DNA of 20,948 nucleotides from Deltaproteobacteria bacterium (GTDB lineage: Bacteria; Myxococcota; UBA796; SXON01): assembly GCA_947483545.1 (NCBI GenBank), contig CANKNP010000043.1, positions 1 through 20,948 on the forward strand, in the 5' to 3' direction. Position 1 is the stretch's first letter. Every line of letters begins with the position of its first letter. Both the position numbers and the translations under genes were made by a program. Under the pieces are notes generated by a model. The model was not told where the DNA came from, ran no database searches, and saw only the letters and a program-made list of their open reading frames with translations. Below, piece by piece: positions 7,391 through 14,451 of the stretch.

Positions 7391-8158
7391 TCACGCCGTC
7401 GCCTGCTTCACCAGCGCGACGAACGCCCGCCGCAGGTCCGCACACCCCGTTCGGGCGCGCAGCCCGTCGGCGGTGTCCACCGCGTGGATCCGCCCGGCAT
7501 GCATGATCGCGATGCGGTCGCAGATCTCCTCGGCGATGCCCATGTCGTGCGTCGAGAAGAGCACGGCGGCGCCTTCGTCCCGGGCCTTGCGGATGGCGGT
7601 GAGCAGCTCCTCGGCGGCCATGACGTCCAGGCCAGAGGTGGGCTCGTCGAGGATCCAGGCGGGGGGCTGGTGAACCGTGGCGCAGGCGAGCCGGAGGCGT
7701 TGGCGGAGACCCGTCGAGAGGGCGTCCACCGAGCGATCGGCGAACGCTTCGAGGCTGAAACGGGCGAGCGCGGCCATCGGCGCGGCGGAATCGTCCACGC
7801 CCTGGAGAGCGGCGAAGGTCTCGATGGTCTCGCGGGTGGTGAGCAGCGTGGGCAACCCCGACGTGACGCTGACGTACCCGATGGATCGGCGGGCGCCGTC
7901 GGGAGAGGTGAGCACATCGTGGCCAGCGATTCGGGCCGTGCCGGAGGTGGGGGGGGTCAAGGTAGCCAGCATGCGGATCGTCGTGGTCTTGCCCGCACCG
8001 TTGGGGCCCAGCAGGCCGAACACCTCGCCCGGCTCCACGGTGAACGAGATGCTGTCCACCGCGATCACGGGATCCCCCTTGGCGACCGGCCAGACCCGGC
8101 GGAGTTGGTCAACGTCGATGACGGGCAAGGGCAGCCTCGTTCGGGATCTAACGCTCAC
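7391..8158 (-). CDS. ABC transporter ATP-binding protein (NatA-like)
   Basis: Predicted 255-residue ATPase that drives the exporter formed with the two permeases encoded downstream. Visible motifs are Walker A GPNGAGKTT at 51-59, the signature LSTGLRQRL at 147-155 (Thr in place of the common second Gly of LSGGQ), Walker B WILDEP at 168-173, the D-loop SGLD and the switch His204 (STHD). The usual Gln of the Q-loop is not evident (GYVSVTSGLP at 94-103). The sequence resembles the NatA/DRA subfamily. The start shown is GTG at 8158, 17 nt from the divergent ATG. A TTG at 8128 with GAGG just upstream is a reasonable alternative and would leave more room for promoters. The stop codon lies 7 nt from repeat copy A, which might affect expression of the permease genes. 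Confidence 0.9.
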   Translation of the reverse strand: MSVRSRTRLPLPVIDVDQLRRVWPVAKGDPVIAVDSISFTVEPGEVFGLLGPNGAGKTTTIRMLATLTPPTSGTARIAGHDVLTSPDGARRSIGYVSVTSGLPTLLTTRETIETFAALQGVDDSAAPMAALARFSLEAFADRSVDALSTGLRQRLRLACATVHQPPAWILDEPTSGLDVMAAEELLTAIRKARDEGAAVLFSTHDMGIAEEICDRIAIMHAGRIHAVDTADGLRARTGCADLRRAFVALVKQATA

Positions 8159-8175
8159 CGCGATAGGTGCGCGCG

Positions 8176-9876
8176 ATGGCCGACAAGCACCGCTGGATCG
8201 AGCCCGTCGCGGTGCTGGGCGTGATCGGGTGGGTCCTCGCCGAGGCCATTGCGCTCCCCGTACGCGACGTGCCGATCGGCACCGACTGGCAGCGTTATCT
8301 CGAGAACGCGGTCGCCATCCAGACCGGCGAATGGGCCGACTACCAGCGTTGGCGGGGGCCTTTTCATGCGCTCCTGTGCCTGCTGGTCACGCCCCTCGCT
8401 GGCCACCTGTTGGAGGCGAGCCAGGCGGTGAGCGTCATGTCGGTCGGTGCGCTGATCGCGACGTCGGCGGCGCTCGGAAGGCGGATGATGGGGCTGGGCG
8501 GCGGCGTGTGTACGGCGCTCCTGCTCGCGGGATGGCCGGATCTTGCCCTACAAGCGCGGATGTCCACCCCCTACCCACTGTTGGCCGGCTTGATCTGCGG
8601 GGGACTATGGGCCTTGGACCTCGGGCTTCGCGCGACCGACGGTCGGGTTCGCCCCGGTCCGTCGCTCCTCGCCGCCGTGCTCTTCGGCCTCGCCGGCGCG
8701 ACCGACGCCCGTGGCCTGGTGTTCGCCGGCGCCGCGCTCCTGGCGGTCGCCGGGGCCCGTGGGCAGGCCCTGTTCGCCGATTCCCCCGGCGCGCGAGGGC
8801 GCGCGCCTGGAGAATCGGCCAGTGTTGGCCAAGAACGCCCGCATCCGCGGGCTTGTGTTCGCGCCCTTTCGGTCGGGTCCGGCGCTACCGCGCCGTTCCC
8901 GCCCGGGACGCGAACACGGGAGCCAGCTTTGAAGGCGCGCACTTCGTGCCGCCTTCAATTCTGGCTCCGGGGTGGCCCGAGGTTCGGCCTCGCGCTCGTT
9001 GGGATCCTCGGGGTCGCGGCGTTGACCCGCGGCCTCATCGTCGGCCAGCTCCCCGTCGAGATCTTCCCGCTCGCCGACCAGATCGCCCTCCAGCGGGACC
9101 TTCACGCCCGCGAGGGTGGCCTCCGCGTCTGCACCGACCACCGCGGCGCCCCTGTCGCCGTGTCGGAGCTCTGGAGCGCGTGCGGGCGCACCACGGCGAT
9201 GCAGAACCTCCAACGGGTGGTCCAGGTCGCGCCGTTTCCGATCTGGCTGGTCGCCCCCTTCGCTCTCTTGGGCGTTCGCAGGCGCACCTTTGCCCTCACC
9301 ATCCTCCCGCTCACGCTCCTTCCCGCGGCGTTCCTCGTCGGCCTGGAGCACCGGTATGTGCTCCCGCTGGCCGGACCCGTGGTGGTTTTGATTCTCGCGG
9401 GCGTGAGCCGTGTCGCGGAGCTACCCAGGATCGTCGAGCGTTCCCGCGGCTTCGCCCGACCCGTCCTTCTCGCGTTCACCCTGGCCGGCTTCGCCACCGC
9501 CTGGCGTACGGGCACGGAGACGTTGAGCCTCCGCGCGCGTTCGGGCCCGCCGACGAATGGCCGCCGCGCGCCGGTCACCCAGCTCGATCCTCGCAACCCC
9601 GTGGCCACCACCCGCGGCTGGCTTCGCGCCAACGCCGCTCCCGACGCCCGGATCCTCGACTGCGCCGGGCTCTCGCTCCACCTGCGGCTCTACCCCCGCG
9701 CCGTAGATGAGGGCTCCCGCAACGGTCGGTCCAGCAGCCGGTGCCAGAAGCTCATAGGGGCGGCCGCTGAGCCAAAAACGCTGGTCCTAAGCAGGGAGTC
9801 AGTGAATCCCTCTTGGGTCAAGGTCGGCGAGGCCGCGATGCCGATGTCCCCGCTCCAGGTCTTTCGGGCAGAGTGA
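8176..9876 (+). CDS. GT39/ArnT-like polytopic membrane protein with an in-frame repeat insertion
   Basis: Predicted 566-residue membrane protein with roughly ten hydrophobic segments. The region around 36-64 (DW...Y...NA...GEW...WRGP.H) resembles the first extracytoplasmic loop of lipid-linked-sugar transferases (GT39/ArnT/PMT superfamily). Residues from about 470 form a non-membrane C-terminal domain. Such proteins move a sugar from a polyprenyl-phosphate donor to a lipid or protein on the periplasmic face. Residues about 200-265 do not belong to the fold: they are the translation of repeat copy B (8775-8968), rich in Arg, Pro and Ser, sitting between two hydrophobic segments. The frame stays open through it. 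The ATG at 8176 was chosen; a GTG at 8167 is also possible. The gene is divergent from the ABC ATPase. The exact transferase activity and acceptor are not determined. Confidence 0.72.
   Translation: MADKHRWIEPVAVLGVIGWVLAEAIALPVRDVPIGTDWQRYLENAVAIQTGEWADYQRWRGPFHALLCLLVTPLAGHLLEASQAVSVMSVGALIATSAALGRRMMGLGGGVCTALLLAGWPDLALQARMSTPYPLLAGLICGGLWALDLGLRATDGRVRPGPSLLAAVLFGLAGATDARGLVFAGAALLAVAGARGQALFADSPGARGRAPGESASVGQERPHPRACVRALSVGSGATAPFPPGTRTREPALKARTSCRLQFWLRGGPRFGLALVGILGVAALTRGLIVGQLPVEIFPLADQIALQRDLHAREGGLRVCTDHRGAPVAVSELWSACGRTTAMQNLQRVVQVAPFPIWLVAPFALLGVRRRTFALTILPLTLLPAAFLVGLEHRYVLPLAGPVVVLILAGVSRVAELPRIVERSRGFARPVLLAFTLAGFATAWRTGTETLSLRARSGPPTNGRRAPVTQLDPRNPVATTRGWLRANAAPDARILDCAGLSLHLRLYPRAVDEGSRNGRSSSRCQKLIGAAAEPKTLVLSRESVNPSWVKVGEAAMPMSPLQVFRAE
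8775..8968 (-). repeat. 194-bp four-hairpin repeat element, copy B (inside a coding region)
   Basis: Inverted copy of the element at 7191-7383. Read on the minus strand it gives the same four hairpins. Hairpin I has arms GGAGCCAG/CTGGCTCC, then TTGAAGGCG/CGCCTTCAA and a GCAC-GAA-GTGC tip. Hairpin II has arms GTGTTCGCG/CGCGAACAC with GGCGC-GGTA-GCGCC inside. Hairpin III is GCCCGC-GGAT-GCGGGC. Hairpin IV has arms CCGATTC/GAATCGG with GGCGCGC/GCGCGCC inside. Compared with copy A, paired positions change together: C-G versus G-C in hairpin I (two pairs) and in hairpin IV (one pair). The copy keeps the reading frame of the GT39-like gene. Its boundaries are set by similarity to copy A; I could not identify a target duplication. 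Confidence 0.85.
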
Positions 9877-9877
9877 C

Positions 9878-9909
9878 TTGCACGCTTGGCGCGGCGTGCT
9901 ATCTATGCT
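9878..9909 (+). promoter_or_regulatory. Candidate promoter for the DUF1304 gene
   Basis: Just after the stop codon of the GT39-like gene, TTGCAC (9878-9883) is followed 16 nt later by TATCTA (9900-9905); TATGCT at 9904-9909 is an overlapping -10 alternative. This AT-containing patch stands out in very GC-rich DNA. It lies about 165 bp before the DUF1304 start. Each hexamer matches the sigma-70 consensus only partly, so confidence is modest. Confidence 0.4.
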
Positions 9910-10070
9910 TCGCGCGGGGTGTTGAGTGGCACCGTCCCCCACCCCCAAGGTGTCGTTCCGCCCCGCGCTTTCTTTCCTGGTCCCGCCGGCACGCCGGTAG
10001 TGGACCTACGAGCGCACCGTTGAGACGGGGGGCTTGCCCCCCACGAAGCAGAGCGCGATAGCCGGCGGCG
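9910..10070 (+). other. Long leader region before the DUF1304 gene
   Basis: This is non-coding on both strands as far as I can see. It contains CCGG-CACG-CCGG and GTAG...CTAC small inverted repeats near 9990-10010 and the strong G/C hairpin at 10027-10042. If the promoter at 9878-9909 is used, this is an untranslated leader of about 150 nt. I recognise no riboswitch. Confidence 0.3.
10027..10042 (+). repeat. G-run/C-run hairpin E1
   Basis: GGGGGGC-TT-GCCCCCC is followed by ACG. It is one of three similar hairpins in the window, all with CCCCCCACG on the 3' side (others at 14424 and 16361). No T-tract follows, so it is not a classical intrinsic terminator. It lies 28 nt before the DUF1304 start codon and could limit translation or transcription there. 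Confidence 0.55.
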
Positions 10071-10442
10071 ATGCAATTCGTCGCCAGCTTCCTCGTCGCG
10101 CTCGTCGCCCTCGCCCACGCCTGGTTCCTGGTCCTCGAGATGTTCCTCTGGGAGAAGCCGCTCGGGCTCAAGACCTTCCGCAACACCCCGGAGAAGGCAG
10201 CGCTCACCGCGGTCCTGGCGAAGAACCAGGGGCTTTACAATGGCTTTCTCGTCGCCGGGCTGGTCTGGGGGATTGCGCTCGCGGCACAGGGCGCCCCCGA
10301 GGCCCGAAGCGTCGAGACGTTTTTCCTGGCTTGTGTGATCGTCGCCGGTGCTTACGGCGCAATGACCGTTTCGCGGAGCATTTTCTTCGTACAGGCGGTG
10401 CCGGCGATCGTGGCGTTGGGGGCGGTGTGGGTGTTGGGGTGA
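10071..10442 (+). CDS. DUF1304 family membrane protein
   Basis: Predicted 123-residue integral membrane protein with four hydrophobic helices (about 3-25, 55-73, 82-101 and 105-122). The family signature is visible: an EMFLWEKPLGLKTF stretch at about 23-36 and NQGLYNGFLVAGLVWG at about 52-67. The length is normal for DUF1304 (COG3759), whose function is not established. The ribosome-binding site is weak (GGCGGCG before the ATG). It is preceded by a long leader with a G/C hairpin and is probably transcribed alone. Its stop codon lies 3 nt from that of the convergent transporter gene, inside a shared hairpin. Confidence 0.88.
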   Translation: MQFVASFLVALVALAHAWFLVLEMFLWEKPLGLKTFRNTPEKAALTAVLAKNQGLYNGFLVAGLVWGIALAAQGAPEARSVETFFLACVIVAGAYGAMTVSRSIFFVQAVPAIVALGAVWVLG

Positions 10443-10452
10443 GCCTCACCCC
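10436..10452. terminator. Hairpin spanning two convergent stop codons
   Basis: GGGGTGA-GCC-TCACCCC forms a 7-bp stem in which the TGA of the DUF1304 gene (10440-10442) pairs with the TCA that is the stop of the opposite-strand transporter gene (10446-10448). With flanking AA/TT it may act as a bidirectional terminator. It lacks a clear T-run on either strand, so termination strength is uncertain. Confidence 0.45.
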
Positions 10453-13331
10453 CCAAACGATCGAAACCTGCCCGCGGCCGAAGTGGCCACCCTCGGCATC
10501 TGCGCCAACATGTCCCGCACGCGCCCGACCAGGACCCGGATGATGCCCTCCGCCAACCCCGGCGCGATCTCGCGGAGATCTTCAAAGTCGGATGCCGCGA
10601 TCTCCAGGGTCTTGACCTCCCCCACCGCGCGGGCCGTCGCCGCCCTGGGCTGATTGTCCAGCACGCCCATCTCGCCAACACACTCGTTCTCACCCAACAC
10701 GTCGAGCATCCGGCCGTCGCGATCCACCTGGACCTCGCCCTTCAGGATGACGTACAGCGCGTTGCTCGTGTCGCCCTGGCGAAACATCACCTCCCCGGCG
10801 GCGAACGTGCGCTCTCGGGCGACGGTCGCGAGCGGCAGGAGCTGCGCGGCGGTGACGTTGGCGAAGAGCGGGACGGCCCCGAGCGCCAACACGTGATCGA
10901 GCAGACGGTCGCGATCGGTAGGTTCCACGCAGGTCTCCTTGCGAAAGGTCCAAGACCACAACTCGCCGAGCAGCGGGTCGAGGGTGGTGAGCTCGGTCCG
11001 AACGGCCTCAGGAGGCGCGCCAGGGCCAACGCGCGTGCCGAGCTCCACGTATTCCGCGACGCCGAACACCCGCGTGCCCACAGTCACCATGTGATCCCCG
11101 CGGACATCGGATGCCTCGATCACGAGGATCAGGGATCGAAGCGCGGACTTGCCCGCCACACCCTCCAGCAGCTCGATCGCGTGGGCCCGCTGCCAGGCGT
11201 CCCCGTTCGCGAAGGCGACGAGCGCAGGCTCCGTGTGCCGCGCGCCCGCGTGAAGGCCGATGAGCTTGATGCCAAGCGACTCCGCGAGCCGCCGCCGAAG
11301 CGCAAGCTCGGTCCGCATGGGTGTACCCGCCCGGCCCAGCTTCCGCTCCAGCATGCTCTCCGCGAGCGACAGCACGAGGAGGTGCTGGGTCTCGCGGGCC
11401 GCCTCGGCCGTGATGAACGTGGCAGGCGGCAGGTCGTCGGGACGCTTGAGGGCACGTCGCCACAGCGCGAGGATCGCGCGGGTGCGCACGGTGTCCCCTT
11501 GGGCGCATGCCTGGATCAAGAGCGAGGTGGCCTGAGCCCCGCTGGAGAGCTCCAAGAGGCGCAGGACGCTGGACGCCTGGGCCCAACTGAGGGCGCCTCC
11601 GTCGAGGCGCCGCCCGACCGCAGGAAGCAGCGTGGCCTCCGGGAGCAGCGCCAGCGCGGTGATCGCGTCGCTCCGGGCATCCCGGTGCTCCAGCGCGAGC
11701 AGCAGGGCGTCGATCGAGTCCCCCTGTGGTGCTGTGGCCCGGGTCCGCCCCGTATCGGCGCGTGCAAGCCAGGCGCGGGCCGCCCCAGACACCACCGGAT
11801 CGGTGTTGTCGGCCAAGATCTGGACCATCGCCCTCAGCTCCGGCAGCGCGACAGGCCCAGCCCCCATCGCTGCGATCAACACCGACGCGGGCCGCTTGTT
11901 GTCGAGCAGGCCCCGCCAAGCGCTCGGCGGCACCTCCGCGCCAAGCGTGCCAAACAACGCCAGGGCGCCCTTCACTTTCGCCGGATCCGGGTGCCCCAAC
12001 TGCCGAACGAGCACGCGCGTCCAATGGTGTCGCATCCACCCGGGGACCGCGTCGCCCGCCGAGAAGCGGCTGCCCACAGCTTGTTCAATCGCGGCTTGGT
12101 GGCTCCGCGTCAGAAGGATGCCGGGCACGATGGCGAGCAGCGCGACGCAAGCGAGGACGGCAGGCAAGGCCGCCCCGTGGCTCTCGCTCGGGAGGAGGAG
12201 CAGCGCCCCGCTCACGACGAACACGGCGAGGCGACCCGCGAAACCTCCCAGGAAGAACCTGGCAGGCTCCGCCAGGGCGGGCTCGACGGGCGAGAGGGCC
12301 GCCTGGACGGCCCCCCGGGCGATCGAGAAGTCCACGATTCGCTCGAGCAGCGAGCCCAGCAGCAGCACGTACAGCCCGGCGCGGCCGGTGACTGCCGTCA
12401 CGACGACGGTCGCGAGAGCGGTGGCCCCCAGCACCCACGCCGGCGCCGCCACCGCCGTGCCGATCCCCAGGCGCCGATCGAGCTGTCCCCCCGCGAGGCC
12501 CCAGAACAGCAGGATCCCCATGTTCGCGACCGCGTAGTAGAGCCCCAGCAGCTGCGCGATCTCCACGCTCGCAAGCTCGCTCTTGAGCGCAGTCGAGAGC
12601 TGGAAGTCCAGCAACAGGTTGGCCGCCTGCCCGGCGAGGGTCAGGAACAGCAGGTGCCGAAGCAGGGGGACGCGACGGAAAGAGGTGAAGATCCGGCCAA
12701 GCTCGACCCGAGGAGCGGCGCCGGGACGGGCTTCTTCGCGCGCGGGGAGCTGTCGGACGCCCCACGCTGCCGCGATCGCCGCCCCCACGAGGGCAACGGT
12801 CGCCACGAGGAACGGCGCTTGGGCCAACCCGCCGGCGGCGAGGCTCACGCGGGTCAACGCACCGCCGACTACCGCGCCCGTCGTGGACGCGACAGACAGC
12901 GCGGGGAAGAGTCGTGCGAACTGCCGGGGTTCGAGCAGGGATCCACACCAGGATGCGCTCTGGATGACCAGCAGTTGGCTGACCGCTGCGGTCCACGGGA
13001 AGCCGATCATCGCCGCGAACGGGTTGCCCTGCCGCTGGCCGACCGCGAGCAGGAGCATCGCCACCGCGCCGCTCAGGGCCAGCCCGATGAGCTGGAACGT
13101 GGCCCTGCGGGGGCGCACCACCCGGGCCCAACCGAGCGCCAGCGCCGCGGTGAACGCGGAGGAGAGCAGGTACATCCACGGGAGCGCGTCGCTGCGCAGC
13201 ACGACGATGGTGGCCGCCTTCGCGCCGCTCATGGCCGTCACGTTGGCCGCCGCGACGAGCGCGAACACCAGCAGCGTCGCACGCGCCGCAGGGCGATCGC
13301 CGGCGAGGACAGGTGGGCCGATCCGGATCAC
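10446..13331 (-). CDS. MFS/nucleotide-translocase-like transporter with HEAT-like region and cyclic-nucleotide-binding domain
   Basis: Predicted 961-residue protein with three parts. Residues about 15-425 contain some twelve hydrophobic segments resembling MFS and ATP/ADP-translocase-like (Npt/NTT-type) carriers. Residues about 430-800 are soluble, Ala/Leu-rich and helical, consistent with HEAT-type repeats. Residues about 815-940 are a cyclic-nucleotide-binding (Crp-type) domain, with FRQGDTSNALYVILKGEV at 839-856 and the phosphate-binding cassette GEMGVLDNQPRAATARA at 886-902, including the Glu and Arg that bind the cyclic phosphate. Similar transporter-HEAT-cNMP fusions occur in other bacteria. 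The GTG start overlaps the TGA of the glycosyltransferase upstream (GTGA), with GGAGG 7 nt before it, so it is translationally coupled. The substrate is unknown; a nucleotide or a glycan precursor is possible. Regulation by cAMP or cGMP is inferred. Confidence 0.82.
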   Translation of the reverse strand: MIRIGPPVLAGDRPAARATLLVFALVAAANVTAMSGAKAATIVVLRSDALPWMYLLSSAFTAALALGWARVVRPRRATFQLIGLALSGAVAMLLLAVGQRQGNPFAAMIGFPWTAAVSQLLVIQSASWCGSLLEPRQFARLFPALSVASTTGAVVGGALTRVSLAAGGLAQAPFLVATVALVGAAIAAAWGVRQLPAREEARPGAAPRVELGRIFTSFRRVPLLRHLLFLTLAGQAANLLLDFQLSTALKSELASVEIAQLLGLYYAVANMGILLFWGLAGGQLDRRLGIGTAVAAPAWVLGATALATVVVTAVTGRAGLYVLLLGSLLERIVDFSIARGAVQAALSPVEPALAEPARFFLGGFAGRLAVFVVSGALLLLPSESHGAALPAVLACVALLAIVPGILLTRSHQAAIEQAVGSRFSAGDAVPGWMRHHWTRVLVRQLGHPDPAKVKGALALFGTLGAEVPPSAWRGLLDNKRPASVLIAAMGAGPVALPELRAMVQILADNTDPVVSGAARAWLARADTGRTRATAPQGDSIDALLLALEHRDARSDAITALALLPEATLLPAVGRRLDGGALSWAQASSVLRLLELSSGAQATSLLIQACAQGDTVRTRAILALWRRALKRPDDLPPATFITAEAARETQHLLVLSLAESMLERKLGRAGTPMRTELALRRRLAESLGIKLIGLHAGARHTEPALVAFANGDAWQRAHAIELLEGVAGKSALRSLILVIEASDVRGDHMVTVGTRVFGVAEYVELGTRVGPGAPPEAVRTELTTLDPLLGELWSWTFRKETCVEPTDRDRLLDHVLALGAVPLFANVTAAQLLPLATVARERTFAAGEVMFRQGDTSNALYVILKGEVQVDRDGRMLDVLGENECVGEMGVLDNQPRAATARAVGEVKTLEIAASDFEDLREIAPGLAEGIIRVLVGRVRDMLAQMPRVATSAAGRFRSFGG

Positions 13332-14365
13332 GCGCTCGCCTCCCGGAGCAGGTCAAACGCGCGGGCAAAGCTCCGGTCGGGGGTGAACGGCTCGGCGACA
13401 GCGCGGCAGCGGGCCCCGAGGGTGGTGGCCGCGCCGCCAGGCTCGACTCGGGTCCACGCGGTCTGGAAGCCCTCGGCGCTATCCGCGATCATCCAGGGTT
13501 CGGGCAACACCTCGCTGGCGCCATTGTGGGGGGTGGTGAGCACGGGGATGCCACAAGCAAGCGCCTCCAAACACACGTTCGCGAACGGGTCGTAGCGGGT
13601 CGGTAGGATCAGCAGATCCGCGGCCTGCATGAACCGCTCGGGCTCTCGCTGGGTTCCGAGGAACGTGACCTCAGGCGGCGCGGCCACGGCCGGATCGCCA
13701 CCGACCACCCAGAGCTTCCAGCCAGCCGGGAGCGCCCGGATCGCGAGGTCCAGCCCCTTCCGTCGGAAGCCGTTCCCAGCGAACAGCGCGACTGGGCCTT
13801 GCACACGCTGCTCGGCGCGAACGCCGCGCCGAACCTCCGCGCTCGGGCGGAACCGCTCCAGGTCCACGCCGTTGTAGACCACCTCCACCCGGGCCGGCCC
13901 GTAGTCCTCGCGCAAACCCCTGGCCCCAAGCTCCGAGTTGGCCATGCAGATCCGCGCCGTCCTGACCGCCCGGCGGTCTACGCACATCTCCAGCCAATCG
14001 GCGGGCGAGATCCACCGGCGCACCGGATGTTCCCGGCGCAGGGCGGCGACGTGGGACCCGCCGCCCGCGCGAAACAGGTGATGCCCCCCCGTCCGCCCGA
14101 AGCCCATGATCGCGTCCCAAGGCTCGGAAGCGAGGGCGATCCGAGCCGCGCGCCAGAGAGAAGGGAGCTTCAGGAATGGGGTCGGGCGGGACATCGGCAG
14201 GTGGACGAAGCGCACGCCCGGCTCGGCCAGCAGGTCCGGTCGGACCTCGTTGGCCAGCACTACGGGGGTGTGGCCATGGGCGACGAGCCAACGGGCGAAG
14301 CCCACGAGGTAGCGCTCGGTCCCGCCGTTCGTGGTGAACCGTCGGTGGACCAGGGCAATTTTCAT
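13328..14365 (-). CDS. Glycosyltransferase family 4 (WaaG-like)
   Basis: Predicted 345-residue cytoplasmic GT-B glycosyltransferase. N-terminal NGGTERYL at 13-20 is the acceptor-side glycine loop. FRAGGGSHV near 98-106 resembles the RAGxGxH region of the LPS core enzyme WaaG. YNGVDLERF at 164-172 and GFRRKGLDLAI at 199-209 are family motifs that begin the donor domain. PFANVCLEALACGIPVLTT at 260-278 contains the sugar-nucleotide-binding Glu267. The ATG at 14365 was chosen because the product then begins at the canonical MKIALV strand; upstream codons are repeat remnant. It is followed, with a 4-nt overlap, by the transporter gene and preceded by a 214-nt gap full of palindromes. It probably adds a hexose to lipid-A core or another envelope glycolipid. 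Confidence 0.88.
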   Translation of the reverse strand: MKIALVHRRFTTNGGTERYLVGFARWLVAHGHTPVVLANEVRPDLLAEPGVRFVHLPMSRPTPFLKLPSLWRAARIALASEPWDAIMGFGRTGGHHLFRAGGGSHVAALRREHPVRRWISPADWLEMCVDRRAVRTARICMANSELGARGLREDYGPARVEVVYNGVDLERFRPSAEVRRGVRAEQRVQGPVALFAGNGFRRKGLDLAIRALPAGWKLWVVGGDPAVAAPPEVTFLGTQREPERFMQAADLLILPTRYDPFANVCLEALACGIPVLTTPHNGASEVLPEPWMIADSAEGFQTAWTRVEPGGAATTLGARCRAVAEPFTPDRSFARAFDLLREASA

Positions 14366-14384
14366 ATAGTGTCCCCGCCGTGAC

Positions 14385-14403
14385 GTTCTTGGCCAGTGCT
14401 GGC
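14385..14403 (+). repeat. Possible remnant of the four-hairpin repeat
   Basis: GTTCTTGGCCAGTGCTGGC matches the segment between hairpins III and IV of copy B (read on the minus strand) at 16 of 19 positions. It lies about 20 nt upstream of the GT4 start codon. It is short and could be chance or a shared sub-motif. Confidence 0.3.
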
Positions 14404-14423
14404 TTTCGTCCCGCCCTGCTTTG

Positions 14424-14442
14424 TGGGGGGCGGGGCCCCCCA
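14424..14442 (+). repeat. G-run/C-run hairpin E2
   Basis: TGGGGGGC-GGG-GCCCCCCA forms an 8-bp stem. Its 3' side begins the 18-mer GGCCCCCCACGCCCCCCG (14434-14451), which recurs exactly at 16371-16388. It lies next to the three-branched element. No T-run follows. Confidence 0.6.
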
Positions 14443-14451
14443 CGCCCCCCG

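Noticed and set aside
8605..9351. Minus-strand ORF covering repeat copy B
   Set aside because: Its recognisable part (MRAF..NTGR..) is just a reading of the repeat; the same string arises from copy A, so it reflects repeat similarity, not a gene.
10027..10042. Classical rho-independent terminators at the G/C hairpins
   Set aside because: None of the three hairpins is followed by a T-run on either strand; listed as repeats instead.
10893..13595. A 900-codon open frame antisense to the transporter-cNMP gene
   Set aside because: Composition is Arg/Gln/Glu-rich and low-complexity, while the opposite strand has helices and an intact cNMP cassette.
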